Shown in pieces: positions 35,753-47,711 of a stretch of 64,000 bases of DNA (position 1 is its first letter; every line of letters begins with the position of its first letter). The stretch is taken from the NCBI GenBank assembly GCA_037178675.1, contig JAYMGJ010000226.1, positions 1 through 64,000 of the forward strand, read 5' to 3'. Source of the DNA: Scleroderma bovista (Eukaryota > Basidiomycota > Agaricomycetes > Boletales > Sclerodermataceae). Under the pieces are notes generated by a model. The model made no database searches, was not told the DNA's origin, and saw only the letters and a program-made list of their open reading frames with translations. The translations under genes were made by a program, and so were the position numbers.

Positions 35753-38700
35753 CTACGTACGACTCGTAGCACCGAGTCCAAGTCTAGACTTCTTAATAAC
35801 AGCCGTGAGAGGTACTTCAATTCCGATGGATGATTCTCCTCCAATTTTGACACCTTCTGACCAGCCCATCGACGACAACATTTTAAATCCAATGTTGCTC
35901 TCGCCAACCACTGGCGCTTCCTGTCGAACCACTTTCAGCATGCGCAAAAAAGCGAGCAATAATGAGTACGAAGACTCACCTTTCCCACTTCGTCTCCTTC
36001 GCGGTGTGCGGGCATTCGCGGTCCACCTTTGTCCTGCCTTTCGAACTCACGCCCCGACCCACGGGTTGCTCTCTTCATCAAGGCTTTCACCTTGCCCTCC
36101 CTGATAATTCCTGACCGAGTCGTCTTTGTCAAAGTGATGTAGCGCCCAGGACCACTGCCTTTACTATGGCTTGCCAAATTAAATGCAGCAGCAAGTTCAT
36201 GCACGATCTTCCTCGATCCCTTATTCATCGGCGGAAGCGCGATACTTTGCCTTCCCCCAATATTCGCGACAAATTCCCTCATCAGGGTTTCGATGCTCGA
36301 CATGCCCACCACCCCACTGGAATGGTTGGCAGTCTGACTCAACTGATTAAATATATCCATCATAAGCTTGCGTGCTTTCTTTCCTCCTTTCTTCGGGGAA
36401 AAGGGGTCCAAGGAGGCTAGCATCCGAGCTTCTTTTCTGAGACGTTTATTCTCAGCTTTTTTAGCGCGGTCGCGTTCCCATTGCGCTTTCAAATCTTCCG
36501 GTAAGTAGTCGGGTCGACCCTTGCCCTTTTTACGTCCTGGATATACACTTAGTTATAGGGTCCCTGAGCAGGATCGCAACAACTTACTCGTGGAAGAAAG
36601 CATGTCCGAATGGTCGAAAGTGTCATACCAATCCCGTTTACTGAAAAACTGGCTACACTCTTCAAGTTCCTAAAGACACTGTTTAATGATGAGGAAGTTA
36701 GTGGGAACGCGGGATCTTACTAGGATATCTTCGTCATCACTATCGCCAGGCATATGAGAGAAGAGTACATCTTCATCTCCTTCATAGCTCATCTTGTCCT
36801 TGCGCTTCTTGATGGTGTTCAGTTCTTCATCGGATGACCCTTTCTCATCACTGCTATCCCGTCCACTCGGGATCTCCCTTTCTGACTCTGCGATCATGAA
36901 TTCCTCTTCCAATTGAAACGCCAATTCGTCATCGTCATCGTCATCGTCCTCGTTATCATTGTCTTCGTTTTCGTCCCCGTCACTCGAGCTTGGGGTGACA
37001 CATACATTAGCACCTTTAGCACCTTTTTCATCTTCTTCGCGCATCCGCTGCTTGTCCTCGACGTCATCCATTGTCACAAAGCGCGATCCATCCGCACTCA
37101 TGCTCTGCACAAAATCCAACATCCTCCTCATATCCAAGCCGACATCCGGATCGAGATCCATTCCGTCTAGCCCACTGGACAACTCGTCCACATCATTGAC
37201 AGCCTTCCCCGCTCCACCACTTTCCATCCGTGCAGCAACTGCATCATCGTCATCTCCCCAGTCGATGTCCGAATCCTCCTTTCTTCTGGTTTCCCACTGC
37301 GGATCTCTGCGCTCCCGCTCATCTGCATCGTGAAGCTGCGCCTCGGACATCATCGCACCGAATGAGCCGAACCCTCGACGAGCTTTTCTGCGGCGGGCGA
37401 CGCGAGTTTCTTTCCGTTTCGCACGGAATTGTGCCTTCTTCTGCTGAGAAGGCGTAAATGCTGGTGGTTGACGGGGTTGTATGGATGGCTCTGCTCGTTC
37501 GAAGTTGAAGGACAGGGAGGATAGAGATAATGGCTGAGCTTCGAGCTGGGGTCCAGCACCCTGGTCCGCGACAAAGGGATGCACCTGTCCATCTTCCTTG
37601 CTAGGGCATCTAGATTCTGATGTACCAGTGAGTATGGAAGTGATTGGTAACCTGACTTGCGGCGTGGTATCGGGAGGTGGCACACGTCCCGTGCGGGGAT
37701 GCGGGGCGACATAGACGATCACCTCCTCTTCTTCACCCAGTGCATCACCCCTTCCCGTGCGATCGAAGAGAATTTCGTCGCTTGTAGAACGACTCGTAAA
37801 TGGATCGGCGGCCTGGGTATCAATGACGAATAAGCTTTCATTTTCAAGTGGATCTGGACGGGGAGATGAAGATATGCTTTCCGGTGGATTAGATGGTTTT
37901 TCTGCTACGGCGGCAGGAGGTGAGTTGCATGAATGCGAAGCAGGAGAGCTCTTCAATGCTGAAAGGGCAGGTGCAACCTCCGCGCTTTCAGCTCCTGCTT
38001 GTGATGAGGAAACTCCCATTGTAGAGAGAGTCTGAACGCCTCGTCCCCGAATCACTTTGAGAGCATCAATGGACTGCTCTAGTGCCTGGAGTGGTCGATC
38101 TCTGCCGATGATCGTAGTCGATATCCCTTTGACATTTACAATTTGTTTTTCCTGGGTGTCATCGTTGGATTCATGCCTACCGGTTGGTTTCTGCATGTTA
38201 TATACGCCAGTAAATGTTTCCTCGACGATTGCATTCTTCAGAGATTTCGACCTTTTGGGTACCGCCGTGTTATCCTCGGCGCACAATTTGGAGAGATCTG
38301 CAAAATCTATTTCTTCTATTTCATCGGATGCTTCGTCTTCTGAAATTGAGTCAGCCAGTGAGAGCGGTTGTGCGTTGTTGAATACGCGAGTAACATGGTC
38401 GGTAGTCGGTGCATCTGACTTTGTGTTCGCGCCTAAATGTGTACATCCTGTTGTCAGACCCTGCTAAAAAAGCACGTTTGAACTACTCACCAGTACACTC
38501 TGAAGCTGGCTGAAATATATCGTCTGATTGTTGGAAGAGAAATGGTGTATGGGTGGCTGGGACGAACTTGACAGGCCTCAACAACGACCTCTCAGCATAA
38601 AGCAAATCCGACAACGATGCGTTGCGGCTCAGAGGTTTCTGCTGCATGCCCCTGCCTCGTCCGCGCTGGGGCATCCCGAACCCTGCACGAGGGTACTGCA

Positions 38701-39112
38701 CCTGTCCTCTCCCCCGCCCATTCCCATTCCCATTCCCAAAGCCCTGGCCACGGTAACCATTCCCCCGATGGGGTGTCGCACCGCCAGATCGGGATCTGGG
38801 TGTGTACCGGCCCCTGGCATATGGATTTGGGCCATTGGGTCTCTGAGAGTCTACACACAGCTCGAGAGATCAGCCCGTCTGAACCTGGTGACTCAACACA
38901 CCTATTGCACCGATTCCCGGGTCTGCATACATCTGGACGGGATAGTCGAATTCATCGACCGCGTGTGGGTAGTGTTTGTTAAAACCGCCTCTGTCCCCTC
39001 CCTGCCCCTGATGATGACCTCTTCCTCGACCGTTAAAGCCACGATAACCATTTCTTCCACCTTTTCCTCCGCGCCCAAAGTTGCGGTTATTTTTCGAGTT
39101 TCTACCTGGCAT
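35753..39112 (-). CDS. SQS1: SQS1-type R3H and G-patch protein
   Basis: Activator of the DEAH helicase Prp43 in splicing and ribosome assembly (known for yeast Sqs1/Pfa1). Model (minus): 39112-38902, 38850-38491, 38447-36721, 36669-36588, 36536-35980, 35920-35753 (1034 aa). N-terminus: RGG/GRG-rich RNA-binding-like stretch (RGGKGGRNGYRGFNGRGRG and a second GNGNGNGRGRGQ run). Middle: long acidic disordered region with Asp/Glu runs and a basic KRKETRVARRRKARRGFGS patch. C-terminal part: an R3H domain (about 870-925, ending GPGRYITLTK) and a G-patch (about 979-1033, NIGFKMLSSMGWSEGVKIG ... IKKSRLGLGA). The G-patch at the very end matches the family layout. The last intron uses the acceptor before EAPVVGESNIGF because other acceptors break phase. 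Confidence 0.9.
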
Positions 39113-39487
39113 AGAACAATGGTCGCAAAGAAGATGCGAATTAGTTTGTAGCACCCGTGGGTGTGGGTTGTGAGTTGCAGGTTGAGAATCAGATATGTAT
39201 GCCGTAAGTAGCCGGTGCTACCAATTCAGAAATATGGGAGAGGAATATTGATCGTTTTGCATGCTAACGAAAGAGACGACAGCATTGATTTTATGGAAAT
39301 GCTAGAAGTATGATCAAAGCACAAGAATATTTGGACACTACAACTAAACTGCAGCAAGGAAAAAAAATTGGTGGATCAAAGAGCCAGTCCAGTCCACTTG
39401 TTCAGATCACTAGATCAGCAAAGCTTGCACACCACGTTTATCATTTTCATCCGTTCTAGCCCCCGTCTTGGTCTTGCTACTTCATGC
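39113..39487. other. Spacer between two minus-strand genes
   Basis: About 375 bases holding the SQS1 promoter and the 3' end of the Arg/Asp-rich gene. Nothing else recognised. Confidence 0.45.
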
Positions 39488-42407
39488 TCATGCAGCCCTT
39501 GGTGGGGGAGGTGGCATATACCTTCTATCATCCCGGGGATCATGCCCCCTGGAATACATCGGCCTCCCATACGGTGGCGGCATCCTTGAAGCCGGGGGAG
39601 GACTCCTTCTTCCGCTCCGATCAAACACAGACCCGTACGCGCCACTGCTACCTCCATATTCCCTGTCCCCTCCACCACCAAATGGAGGGGGTCCCCGCGC
39701 ATCATAGAAATTGTTATTTGAAACACCGGCATTCGAAGGTGGAGCGTCGGCAGACCTTGCAACGTACTCGCCAGCCACCGAGGCCCTTCGATCCGGCGAA
39801 TACGTGCTGTTCCGGGGGTATGTCGTACCTGCACCGGTAACCCCACCACTGGCGTAGGCGGGAGGTGCTTCATCGCGCATGCGCTTTATCGGTGGGCGAA
39901 GATCATCAACCCCAGGACGACGCGGAGGACTCGGGCTCCGTCCCCGCACGCGTGAGAATGGCAGAGAACCGTCGCCAGATGCATATCGCGTCCTGTCGAA
40001 GTCCCTGGCTAAAGCAGGAGGTGGATATAACCGGTCCTCAACCCCCAACGCAGGCGGTAGATATGGATCTGTCAAGCGCGAGCTAAGCGACCGGGGCGGT
40101 GGCGAAGGGAACCGCCTGTCTCTTTCCCTTTCTCGGTCTCGGTCCCTGTCTCTCTCGCGTTCATGGTCTCGGTCCCGTTCGCGATCACGTTCGTCCCACA
40201 CACTTCGTCCGTGGTCCAACCTATCCTTATTATCTCGTTCGAATGGTGGTCTCTCATACCTCCATGCCTGACGTTTGTCGTCGTCGGCACCGCCACCTGC
40301 ACCTGCAGCAGAGGCGCCGGACCAATCCCGCCGCCTGTCAAATGCGACCCGATCAGGAGGAATATACCTTCTCTCACCACTATGCAACACATCCCTTGGC
40401 GGCAGGGTCGGTGAGTGTGGTGGATAGTAGACCCGTCCGCGGTCACCGGGAGGTGGAGGTGAGAAGCGTCTGGGTGGAGGGCCTCGCGTATCAGGGAACC
40501 GGGCTGGTGGGTCGACATCCATTGCCGTTCTGCTTCTGTCGTCGCCAAAGTTTCGGTCCGGGTCAGATCGGTACGACGAGGCAGGTCTCTCAAATGAAAG
40601 GTCCCTACTTGCACGGAAGTCATGCGCATCACTACGGTCGACTGGTGGAGGGTTGTCTTTCGAGGAAGAGGGTGGCACACGAGGGTCATCACGAATTACA
40701 GAGGTCGCGCGTGCAGGGGGTGGATAGGCGCCTTGGCGAGAGAACTGTGATGTCACTGGCATTGATAACCTACTATCCAACGGGGGGCGGGTATCCGCAG
40801 GATGGTTATTCAGTGGAGTAGGTGGCGGGACGTCTGCGGTTCCAGAGCGGGCACTGCGATCATCGGGAAGAGTGCGATCAGTGTTAGAGGAAGGAGTGGT
40901 CACAGCAACAGTAGCAGGCGCGGGTGCAAGCGAGAGTCGTTCTTCCAGACTGGGTTGACGGCCGACATTATTCTCCACTCGGGCAGGAACAGGCTGACTC
41001 AGACGGTCTTGCAGAGAAGGTGCAGGTTGGGATATTCTCTCTTCCAGTGTCACAGGAGGCCGAGGACGCGGATCAGCTGAAGGAGAGACACGAGGAGCTC
41101 GATCATCGCCCACAACGGAAAGACGAGGCTGAGAAGGACGTTCATCAGCGCCAGTACGGACAACGGGAGCGGTGTCGTCTGATAAGACAACCCCTGGTCT
41201 AGCACCGCGGTCTTCAGCAAGTGGTGCTTTCGTTGGATGGTTATCAAGATGGAGTCCTTGGTTACGATCGTCGGGAGAGGATGGACGAGAGACACGGGAT
41301 GGACGATCGTCGGTCGGAAGAGGTCGCCTATCATCTGATGGTTGACGACGACCGTCGTATGTGTTACGATAACCTCCACGCCTATCCGGGTCCATGTCTC
41401 TTGGTTCGTAGCGACGAGAGAAGTGATCAGAAGAATAATCGGGCTCATAATGGCGTTGTTCTGGTGGGGGTCGGGGTGCGTGGCTTCGTCCGTAGGAACG
41501 AGGGAAGAATTCGGGACGTCTGTCCCGGAGTCTGTCGCGATCCCGCTCCCAGTCTCTGCCTCTGTCACGATCGTGCTCCCTATCTCTATCTCTGTCTCTG
41601 TCAAAGTGCGCACGGTCCCCACTGGGGAGGCGAGTGTCATTACCATTTCCCCTGTTATCCGAATTGGTACGACTTGGATCATCACAGCGGCCACTTTTAT
41701 CGTCCGAAGGAGCATCACGGTGAGACCAAGAGTTCGCCCTGGGCAGCCTCGAATCGTCTTTTGCGTCATGCGAAATTTTGCTTGGAGAATTATCACGTTG
41801 CTGTCTCTCGGCATACTCACCCTGACGCTCGGGGATTGACAGAGGGTCTAACTTGATTTTGCTGGGGTTTGCAGGTCCATCGGAAGTGTCACCCATAGTG
41901 GGCTGCACCTTGGCCTGATCAGCTGTGGCTTTGATGTCTGTGAGAGCGCGAGAGTCGCTATTTCCTGGTTGGGATGGTCCGGCCGAAAGAGGGCCTGGGG
42001 GTTCGATGGCCTAGATAAAATGGCAATGAATAGACTTAGAGGACGAAAGGGAGAGAGTAGCGATAGGAATGTACTTTATCATTCATAGGTCGGGAGACAG
42101 TGTCCACGGATGTTTTGTTCGATGGGCCAGGACTGTAATTCTTGGTGTCAGAAGAACTTTCATGGGCAGACTGGTTGAAGCGGGTTGTTCGATATTCGCC
42201 TGGAACCTGCTCTGGATGGGGCTGCACTTGAGGGAGCGGGCCCAAGTAAAGGGAGGCAAGAGCGGCTGGCTGAGGGACCGCGCGATAAAATTCGTGTTGG
42301 CCCTCTTTTATGATGGTCTTGAGGTTTTCAAGTATCTCGAGGTCGTTTTTACCTGGAGGCAACATCGGTGTGTGCTGGTAGAACGACTGAGCATGGAGGG
42401 GCGCCAT
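39488..42407 (-). CDS. Large Arg/Asp/Pro-rich disordered protein
   Basis: Model (minus): 42407-42075, 42010-39488 (951 aa). Residues 1-60 look folded or helical (NDLEILENLKTIIKEGQHEF), the rest is strongly biased to Arg, Asp, Pro and Ser, with RDRDRDREHDRDRGR-type runs, an RERERDRDRERERDRR run, and many PPPR motifs. Such RD/RS-like composition is typical of nuclear RNA-processing or chromatin-associated proteins, but no domain was recognised, so function is not assigned. The coding strand is confirmed by one exon of 2523 bases that stays open, although Arg/Asp repeats also keep open frames antisense (up to 240 codons), which are shadows. It diverges from tRNA-Thr and the HIT gene. Confidence 0.75.
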
Positions 42408-42497
42408 GGAGGTCCGATTGCAAGGAGGACCGAGCGTGGGGTCAAGTGGCGATGCACCGTGGGTGGTGTAATATCACGTGGTGGGCCAAGTTGCAAC

Positions 42498-42569
42498 GCC
42501 CGCTTAGCTCAGTGGTAGAGCGCGCCACTCGTAATGGTGAGGTCGGTTGTTCAATCCAGCCAGCGGGCA
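42498..42569 (+). tRNA. tRNA-Thr (anticodon CGT), intronless
   Basis: A 72-base cloverleaf. The acceptor stem GCCCGCT pairs perfectly with AGCGGGC; the D arm is TAGCTCAGTGGTAGAGC (A box); the anticodon stem CGCCA/TGGTG encloses CTCGTAA, so the anticodon is CGT, reading Thr ACG; the T arm has GGTTGTTCAATCC (B box), where TTCAATC is slightly non-standard. T runs follow at 42577-42580 and 42583-42587. The gene lies 28 bases before a protein start codon. Confidence 0.92.
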
Positions 42570-42576
42570 CTTCTCC

Positions 42577-42587
42577 TTTTGCTTTTT
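42577..42587 (+). terminator. Pol III terminator of tRNA-Thr
   Basis: Two T runs, TTTT (42577-42580) and TTTTT (42583-42587), directly after the tRNA and within the 28 bases before the HIT-finger gene's ATG. Confidence 0.75.
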
Positions 42588-42597
42588 GTTGCCCTGC

Positions 42598-43369
42598 ATG
42601 CGCCCTTGTCGGGTTTGCCAGACATCGAGTCCAAAATATACCTGCTCAACCTGCAAAACCACACCCTAGTGAGTCTCTGTTCGTGGAATAACTAATTCAG
42701 CCCTGCTGATCGATTGAAGCTGCTCCGTAGCGTGCTACAAAAAACATAGAGGTGCAATCATTTATTACTAGCGTATGCTGCTCAGTAACATTCCGTGCGC
42801 ACAGAGACATGCACCCCGAGCCCGAGAATCGGCTCCCCGGCACCGTCTGCCAGTGACGCTGCCGTCCCTACATGCCCTACATCTGACGCACTGGGAGACC
42901 CTGTCCCTCTCCGTCCACTGACCTCCCTCAACTGGCCATACATCCCAGATGACTCGACACACGATGACCCACTGAAGAGAGACGATCCGAAACCACTCCG
43001 ATTACACCAGTATGAGGCGATCGGTACATTCTTCCTTCCATTTCATTTGGACCGTGATCTCATACCAAACTAGCAACCTCCCCCACAATCCGCTCACTGC
43101 TCTCCGCCAATCCCCGTCTGCGCACGCTGCTCACCACAGTTGACAACCTCCGTGGGGCTGAGCGCGAGGAAGCGTTGCAACGCGCCCTGGGTGTTGACAA
43201 CAGGCAACTTAGAAATGAAGGCGGCTGGAAACTGAGAAATGACGCGCCGATGGGACAACATGAAATGGAGGAAGACACACGTGCATTTAGGATGCTTGCG
43301 GAAGCCATCGAGACTGCTGTCAGAGGCGGGAAGGAAGACATGCTGGGGCTCGATTGGGACGATCAATAA
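42598..43369 (+). CDS. HIT-type zinc finger protein (Hit1/ZNHIT3-like)
   Basis: Model: 42598-42668, 42720-42751, 42805-43023, 43074-43369 (205 aa). Residues 4-37 form a zf-HIT: CRVCQTSSPKYTCSTCK, then YCSVACYKKH...C, with all eight zinc ligands. The rest has LSANPRLRTLLTTVDNLRG and ends LGLDWDDQ, like the short HIT proteins (yeast Hit1, human ZNHIT3) that help assemble box C/D snoRNPs; the exact orthologue is inferred. Start: ATG at 42598 places the finger at the extreme N-terminus, as in the family. Only 28 bases separate it from the tRNA-Thr end, so its promoter must lie within or before the tRNA gene. Confidence 0.88.
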
Positions 43370-43443
43370 CCGTCGTTCAAGAAGTGCTGGCGTACATCGT
43401 AGGCACCGACAGGCCACCAAGAAGGGCGGCCCGACATTAATCC

Positions 43444-45676
43444 CTACTTAATCCCCAAAAACAGCAGCCCTCTTTTTGCATGTTCGACCTCCTCCTCAAG
43501 TTCCCTGCCGTCCGCTGAAGTCCACCATTCGCTCTTATCCATATCCTCAGCCTTCTTCCCGCCCCTAATCGCGCTTTCAAAGGTAGACTTGCGTGCATTG
43601 AGTGTGGCCATACGCCTGGGGTCTGAGTGGCCAGTGAAGATGATAAGTGCAGTTCGCGGGGGTAATGCAGCATACAATGACGTGAGGTGTGCGTTGAGCT
43701 TGGTTTGTGCAGCAAGAAGCGCTTCGGGTGTCGGTTCGGTAGGAGGCGGGAGTGGTGCAGGGACATCAGTCGTGGACTTCGGTGTTATCCCTACACAAGC
43801 CAATTGGCATCAGTAAGGTTCACCCTGCAAGAAAGGCAATGCAACCTACACCCAAGAACGTCCGCCAAGCCCATGAACCGTCCAAACGTAAATTCATGCG
43901 CTGACACAGTCTGGCTCAGCCCCTCGAGTACCTCCTCATCGCTGGCACATCCGACCACGGTATTCGCCTTGGCACCATGCATAACAGTGGGGTTTCCATG
44001 GTCCACGACAGCACTCCTGACACTCCCAGGTCCACCTCTCCCGCTTGCCCGCTTCATCCGCTCAAATATACTTTCGTAATCAGCCTTGAACTCTCCGAAG
44101 CCCGCTCCGTTTTGGACTTTAAGACGCAACAAGTCTACACATGCCCGTGCATCTTCTTCGGGATCGTGACCTCCATCTCCGCGCGTCTGGATTTCGCGGT
44201 GACACCATTTTTTGGTGAGCCACGCCAGACCTGGCTTGAGCGGCCGCCCACGTGGGTGATGGTATATCAATGCAGTGTCAATGCAGAGAGGGTGGCAGAT
44301 GCGAAGGGCTTTAAGGTCGGATTCAAGGGAATGTCCTACAAGAATGGAGACTTGCCCGCCAGGGGGTGAGAGGATCGGGAGGAGGTGAGCCTGGACTTGT
44401 GAAAGCGTGGTAGTGGCTGTTGAAAGCTGGGTTTCCGTTATACCAGACCAACTGCGAGAATGAGTGACGCCAATTACATTTAGGAAATGAGACGTACCGA
44501 GTGAGGTAGTCGGTAACAGGTTTGAGAGGCTTGACGAGTCTGTCATACACAACTATGCCAGATTCATACTCGATTATACAGACTCTAGTAAGCTCCTTGC
44601 CATCTTCGGTCATGCACTGGTGGAAAGTATTTGTCAGAATCCAGAGGACAGAAGTAACAGGGCAGGTACCATTTCACAATCAATAGCATACACTTTGGGG
44701 CGCTGTTTCTGGGCAGGGAGCACCAAGAGAGACTCGCGTTCAGGTTCAGGGGTCTCTAGCCAACCAGGTGGCTTCTCGAAAATGTCGGCCATATAGGATG
44801 GTATCGGATAATCGTTTTCGATCATCTGCTCCAACGTAAGGACATACAATGATGGATCCTTCTCGGCGATGCGTTCTGCTGCATAGACCATTAGCATCCT
44901 AGTGCTCTGAAGGAGAATGCGTAAAGGAAGGAATGCATACATGTCAAGCGAGCTTCGATGCGCTTGCGTTTTTCTTCGCCGCTTACAGGGCCTTGGAAGA
45001 AAGAACTTAGGACGGAGTACATTCTGGTTTGGTCGCCTGGTGCACGCGTTGGGCATGCATGACTGAAGGTGGAGGCGATGAATGAGAAGGGTGTGTGGGA
45101 GTCGGACGAGAGAGGAATGGAGAGCGGAATGTTTGGGTTGGCAGTGGCTGACGTTGGGAGCGGGGGGATCGAGAGGGAGGATGGCAAGATTCCTGGTATC
45201 AACAGGGCCACAACCTGTTGGATTGACCGCGAATGCTACAAGAACAGCGTCGGTGAAATGAAGGAACACAGGACAAGACGCGAGGAGCACACCTCTATCT
45301 TGACCCAGTTGGGTGGTGGTGCGTCTGCAATGATGTGCAATATCAAATCTCTAATGTCCTAAAAACACGCGGGGAGAGCATGGATTCGTCCCTTGTCGCC
45401 GAGAGAAATAGACGAGTAGACTCACGTCGACATGGACAGCATCTTTTCTCCTTACGATCTCGCTATTCACATACATAAACCGGGGCGTCTGTGTCTGTAC
45501 AGAGAATGATTCAAGAAGCGCAAAGGGTGAGAGGACAGTCGTACCTCCATCTTTCTGGATTTCTTTGCTTTGCGTCTCTCTACGCGTGTCCATTCTGCCT
45601 CCGTGCTGCTGTCCCCGTCCACCTTTGGTCTCTTGGGCTGCGGAGGGGAATGGACGGGATCTTGGGATCTTTTCAT
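43444..45676 (-). CDS. REX1: REX1-type DEDDh RNA exonuclease
   Basis: 3'-5' exonuclease trimming 5S rRNA, tRNA and other RNAs in the nucleus (known for yeast Rex1). Model (minus): 45676-45545, 45494-45426, 45358-45293, 45235-44941, 44878-44670, 44616-44498, 44451-43850, 43790-43444 (612 aa). A basic N-terminus (PPQPKRPKVDG; RRKAKKSRK) could serve nuclear import. Conserved front region SGEEKRKRIEARL and LEQMIENDYPIPSYM. Exonuclease domain: YAIDCEMCMTEDGKEL (Asp and Glu), HSLESDLKAL (Asp), and HDPEEDARACVDL (catalytic His and last Asp), so all DEDDh residues are in place. The last 110 residues are a variable tail. The 45-kb splice (44941/44878) was chosen because it restores TSERIAEKDPS, while other acceptors break phase. 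Confidence 0.9.
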
Positions 45677-45876
45677 CTGCTGGTCCTAGTCGAGCCTCGT
45701 TTTGGCGTCTTGGCAATTGCGTGAGGCCAGTGCGTTGCGAGCCCAGCGCACTTACAAATAAATGCTTGTCGGTCTCACCAGAGTACAGCAGGAACTTGTA
45801 TTTCTTGTCATAAAAATCCGCTCCCTCCTAAAGTCTTTCTTTTGTCCGTCGTCCGTCCCTCTCCCACCCCCCGGCC
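45677..45876. promoter_or_regulatory. 200-bp divergent promoter (REX1 and aspartic protease)
   Basis: Interval between the start codons of the minus-strand exonuclease and the plus-strand protease. A long pyrimidine run (CTTTCTTTTGTCCGTCGTCCGTCCCTCTCCC, about 45834-45866) directly precedes the protease ATG. Shared use is inferred from layout. Confidence 0.5.
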
Positions 45877-47711
45877 ATGATCCCCATATCCCTTCTTGCC
45901 CTCTCCGCCCTTCCTCTCGCCCTGGCCGTGCCACAGCCACAACCGTTTCCCGACCCCATCCATGTTTCTTTGGCTAGACGCAACCCTGCTAATGTAGAAG
46001 ACCTCCCAAAAGCACTCGCTGCCCTCAAAGGAAAGTACAACATCGCCCCATCACCAAACGCCAATGCAAAGAGAGCTGGATACACAACTTCCATTCCCAT
46101 CACCGACGAGGTGTGTTGGTTGTTCCTTGGCGATTTCCTGCCTGACTTGGGATCTAGCAAAATGACTCTAGCTACTCTGGTGAAATTACTATAGGAACTC
46201 CGTAGGCATACATATTAATCACCAGCCGACAAACCACTCACGCAACTCCTCAGGTCCCAAACGTTCCAGGTCATCCTCGACACTGGTGGGTTCATTATTC
46301 CCTTGCCATAACTAGACTTTTCTCATTTTTCACACTTTCAGGCTCTTCTGATCTCTGGGTAGTCTCCCCCTCGTGTACAGGATGCACAGGAACGCCGACT
46401 TTCGACACATCCAAGTCGTCGACTTTTCAGTCTTCAAGTTCTTCCGTCCAGATCAATTATGGTTCAGGTTCCGTCAAAGGCACCGTCGCTGCAGACACCG
46501 TCAGCTTCGCTGGCTTCACCCTCTCGACCCAGAAGATTCGTTCGTACCCATGTCTTGTTTTCTGCCGCTTTTGTCATCTAAGATATTCTATTCTATCAGT
46601 CGTGGCTACTTCCGTTGTCGACAACCTCCTAGCTCCCGCCGTATCTGGGATATTGGGTCTTGGCTTCGAAACTATCTCTTCCCTTGACGTGCCACCATTC
46701 TGGCAAGCACTCTATAATGCAAATGTCCTGGCCGAGCCGCTCTTCGGCTTTTACCTCCAGCGGTGGATTACTTATTCCACCGTGTTAAATAGTGCCCCTG
46801 GAGGCACGCTCACTCTCGGCGGAACCAATTCCAGTTTCTACACAGGTGAAATTGAGTACATCAACATGCCCAGCGGGGCAACCCCGTCTTATTGGCTGCA
46901 ACAGATCAGCAGTGAGTTGCTGCGTTGAGTTGCGATGGAAGAATTTCAATTCATTTTTCTCGTAGCCATTACTGTGCAAGGAAAAGCCCTTCAGATCCCT
47001 ACCAATCAAGGCCTAGCAGCCATCGATACAGGAACCACCCTCATCGGCGCCCCATCCGCTCTAGTGTCCAAGATTTACTCTGCCGTGCCTGGTTCGAAAC
47101 CCCTTACAGGTCAATACGAGGGCATGTACGCGTTCCGTACGTATCTATCTTCTCCCTTCTCCGCTTACCTAACCAAGTTTTGGCTGATGTACAGCATGCA
47201 CCACGACCGTCTCCGTCTCGATTTCCTTCGGCGGTACAGACTGGCCAATTAGTCCTGATGACATGAACCTCGGCGCTGTTGGCACCATCTCCAATGGTGT
47301 ACAGATGTGCGTTGGAGGTATTTTCGACATCGGCAGCACCGTTGGTTCAGGAGCAGGAGCCCCTGCATGGATCGTAGGAGATACCTTCCTCAAGAATGTC
47401 TATTCCGTGTATAGAGCTAACCCGCCTTCTGTTGGATTTGCGGCACTTGCGAGTGAATATAATACGAACCCAAGTGGTGCGTGACCAAATACTATGATTT
47501 TTCGTCGAGTTGTCTGGTATTGACCATAGGATTACTTCTTTGTTATGCAGGTTCGGGTGGTGTTGTTACCGCGGCCATCACTGGTACAAATGGTATTCCC
47601 CTCCCATCCCCGACTAATGGAAGCGGGTCATCTGGGGCCTGGTCACGTGCGAGCCTCTCCTCTGTGGTCGCGTTCGCAACGCTTCTCATGGGATACATCC
47701 TTTTCCTCTAA
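45877..47711 (+). CDS. GPI-anchored pepsin-like aspartic protease (yapsin-like)
   Basis: Secreted acid endopeptidase tethered to the cell surface. Model: 45877-46110, 46158-46201, 46254-46285, 46342-46539, 46600-46911, 46966-47136, 47195-47476, 47551-47711 (477 aa). Signal peptide MIPISLLALSALPLALA (1-18), a propeptide to about residue 70, then the A1 fold: first catalytic motif ILDTGSSDLWV, flap region INYGSGSVKG, and second catalytic motif AAIDTGTTLIGAP, both Asp present. IVGDTFLKNVYSVYR is the usual C-terminal strand. The tail is GSGG-rich with a Ser/Gly omega-like site and a final hydrophobic stretch SVVAFATLLMGYILFL, a good GPI signal. All eight exons join in phase. Confidence 0.94.

Noticed and set aside
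40099..41856. Long plus-strand frames antisense to the Arg/Asp-rich gene (up to 240 codons)
   Set aside because: They mirror the repeated codons of the minus-strand exon and have no start context or motif; the minus-strand frame of 2523 bases explains them.
45000..45020. Intron in REX1 from the GTAAGC at about 45000
   Set aside because: It would remove the conserved SGEEKRKRIEARL segment; the donor at 44940 keeps it and restores phase.
47086..47100. GGTTCGAAACC, a tRNA T-arm look-alike
   Set aside because: It lies in the coding exon of the aspartic protease, and no acceptor, D or anticodon stems were found around it.
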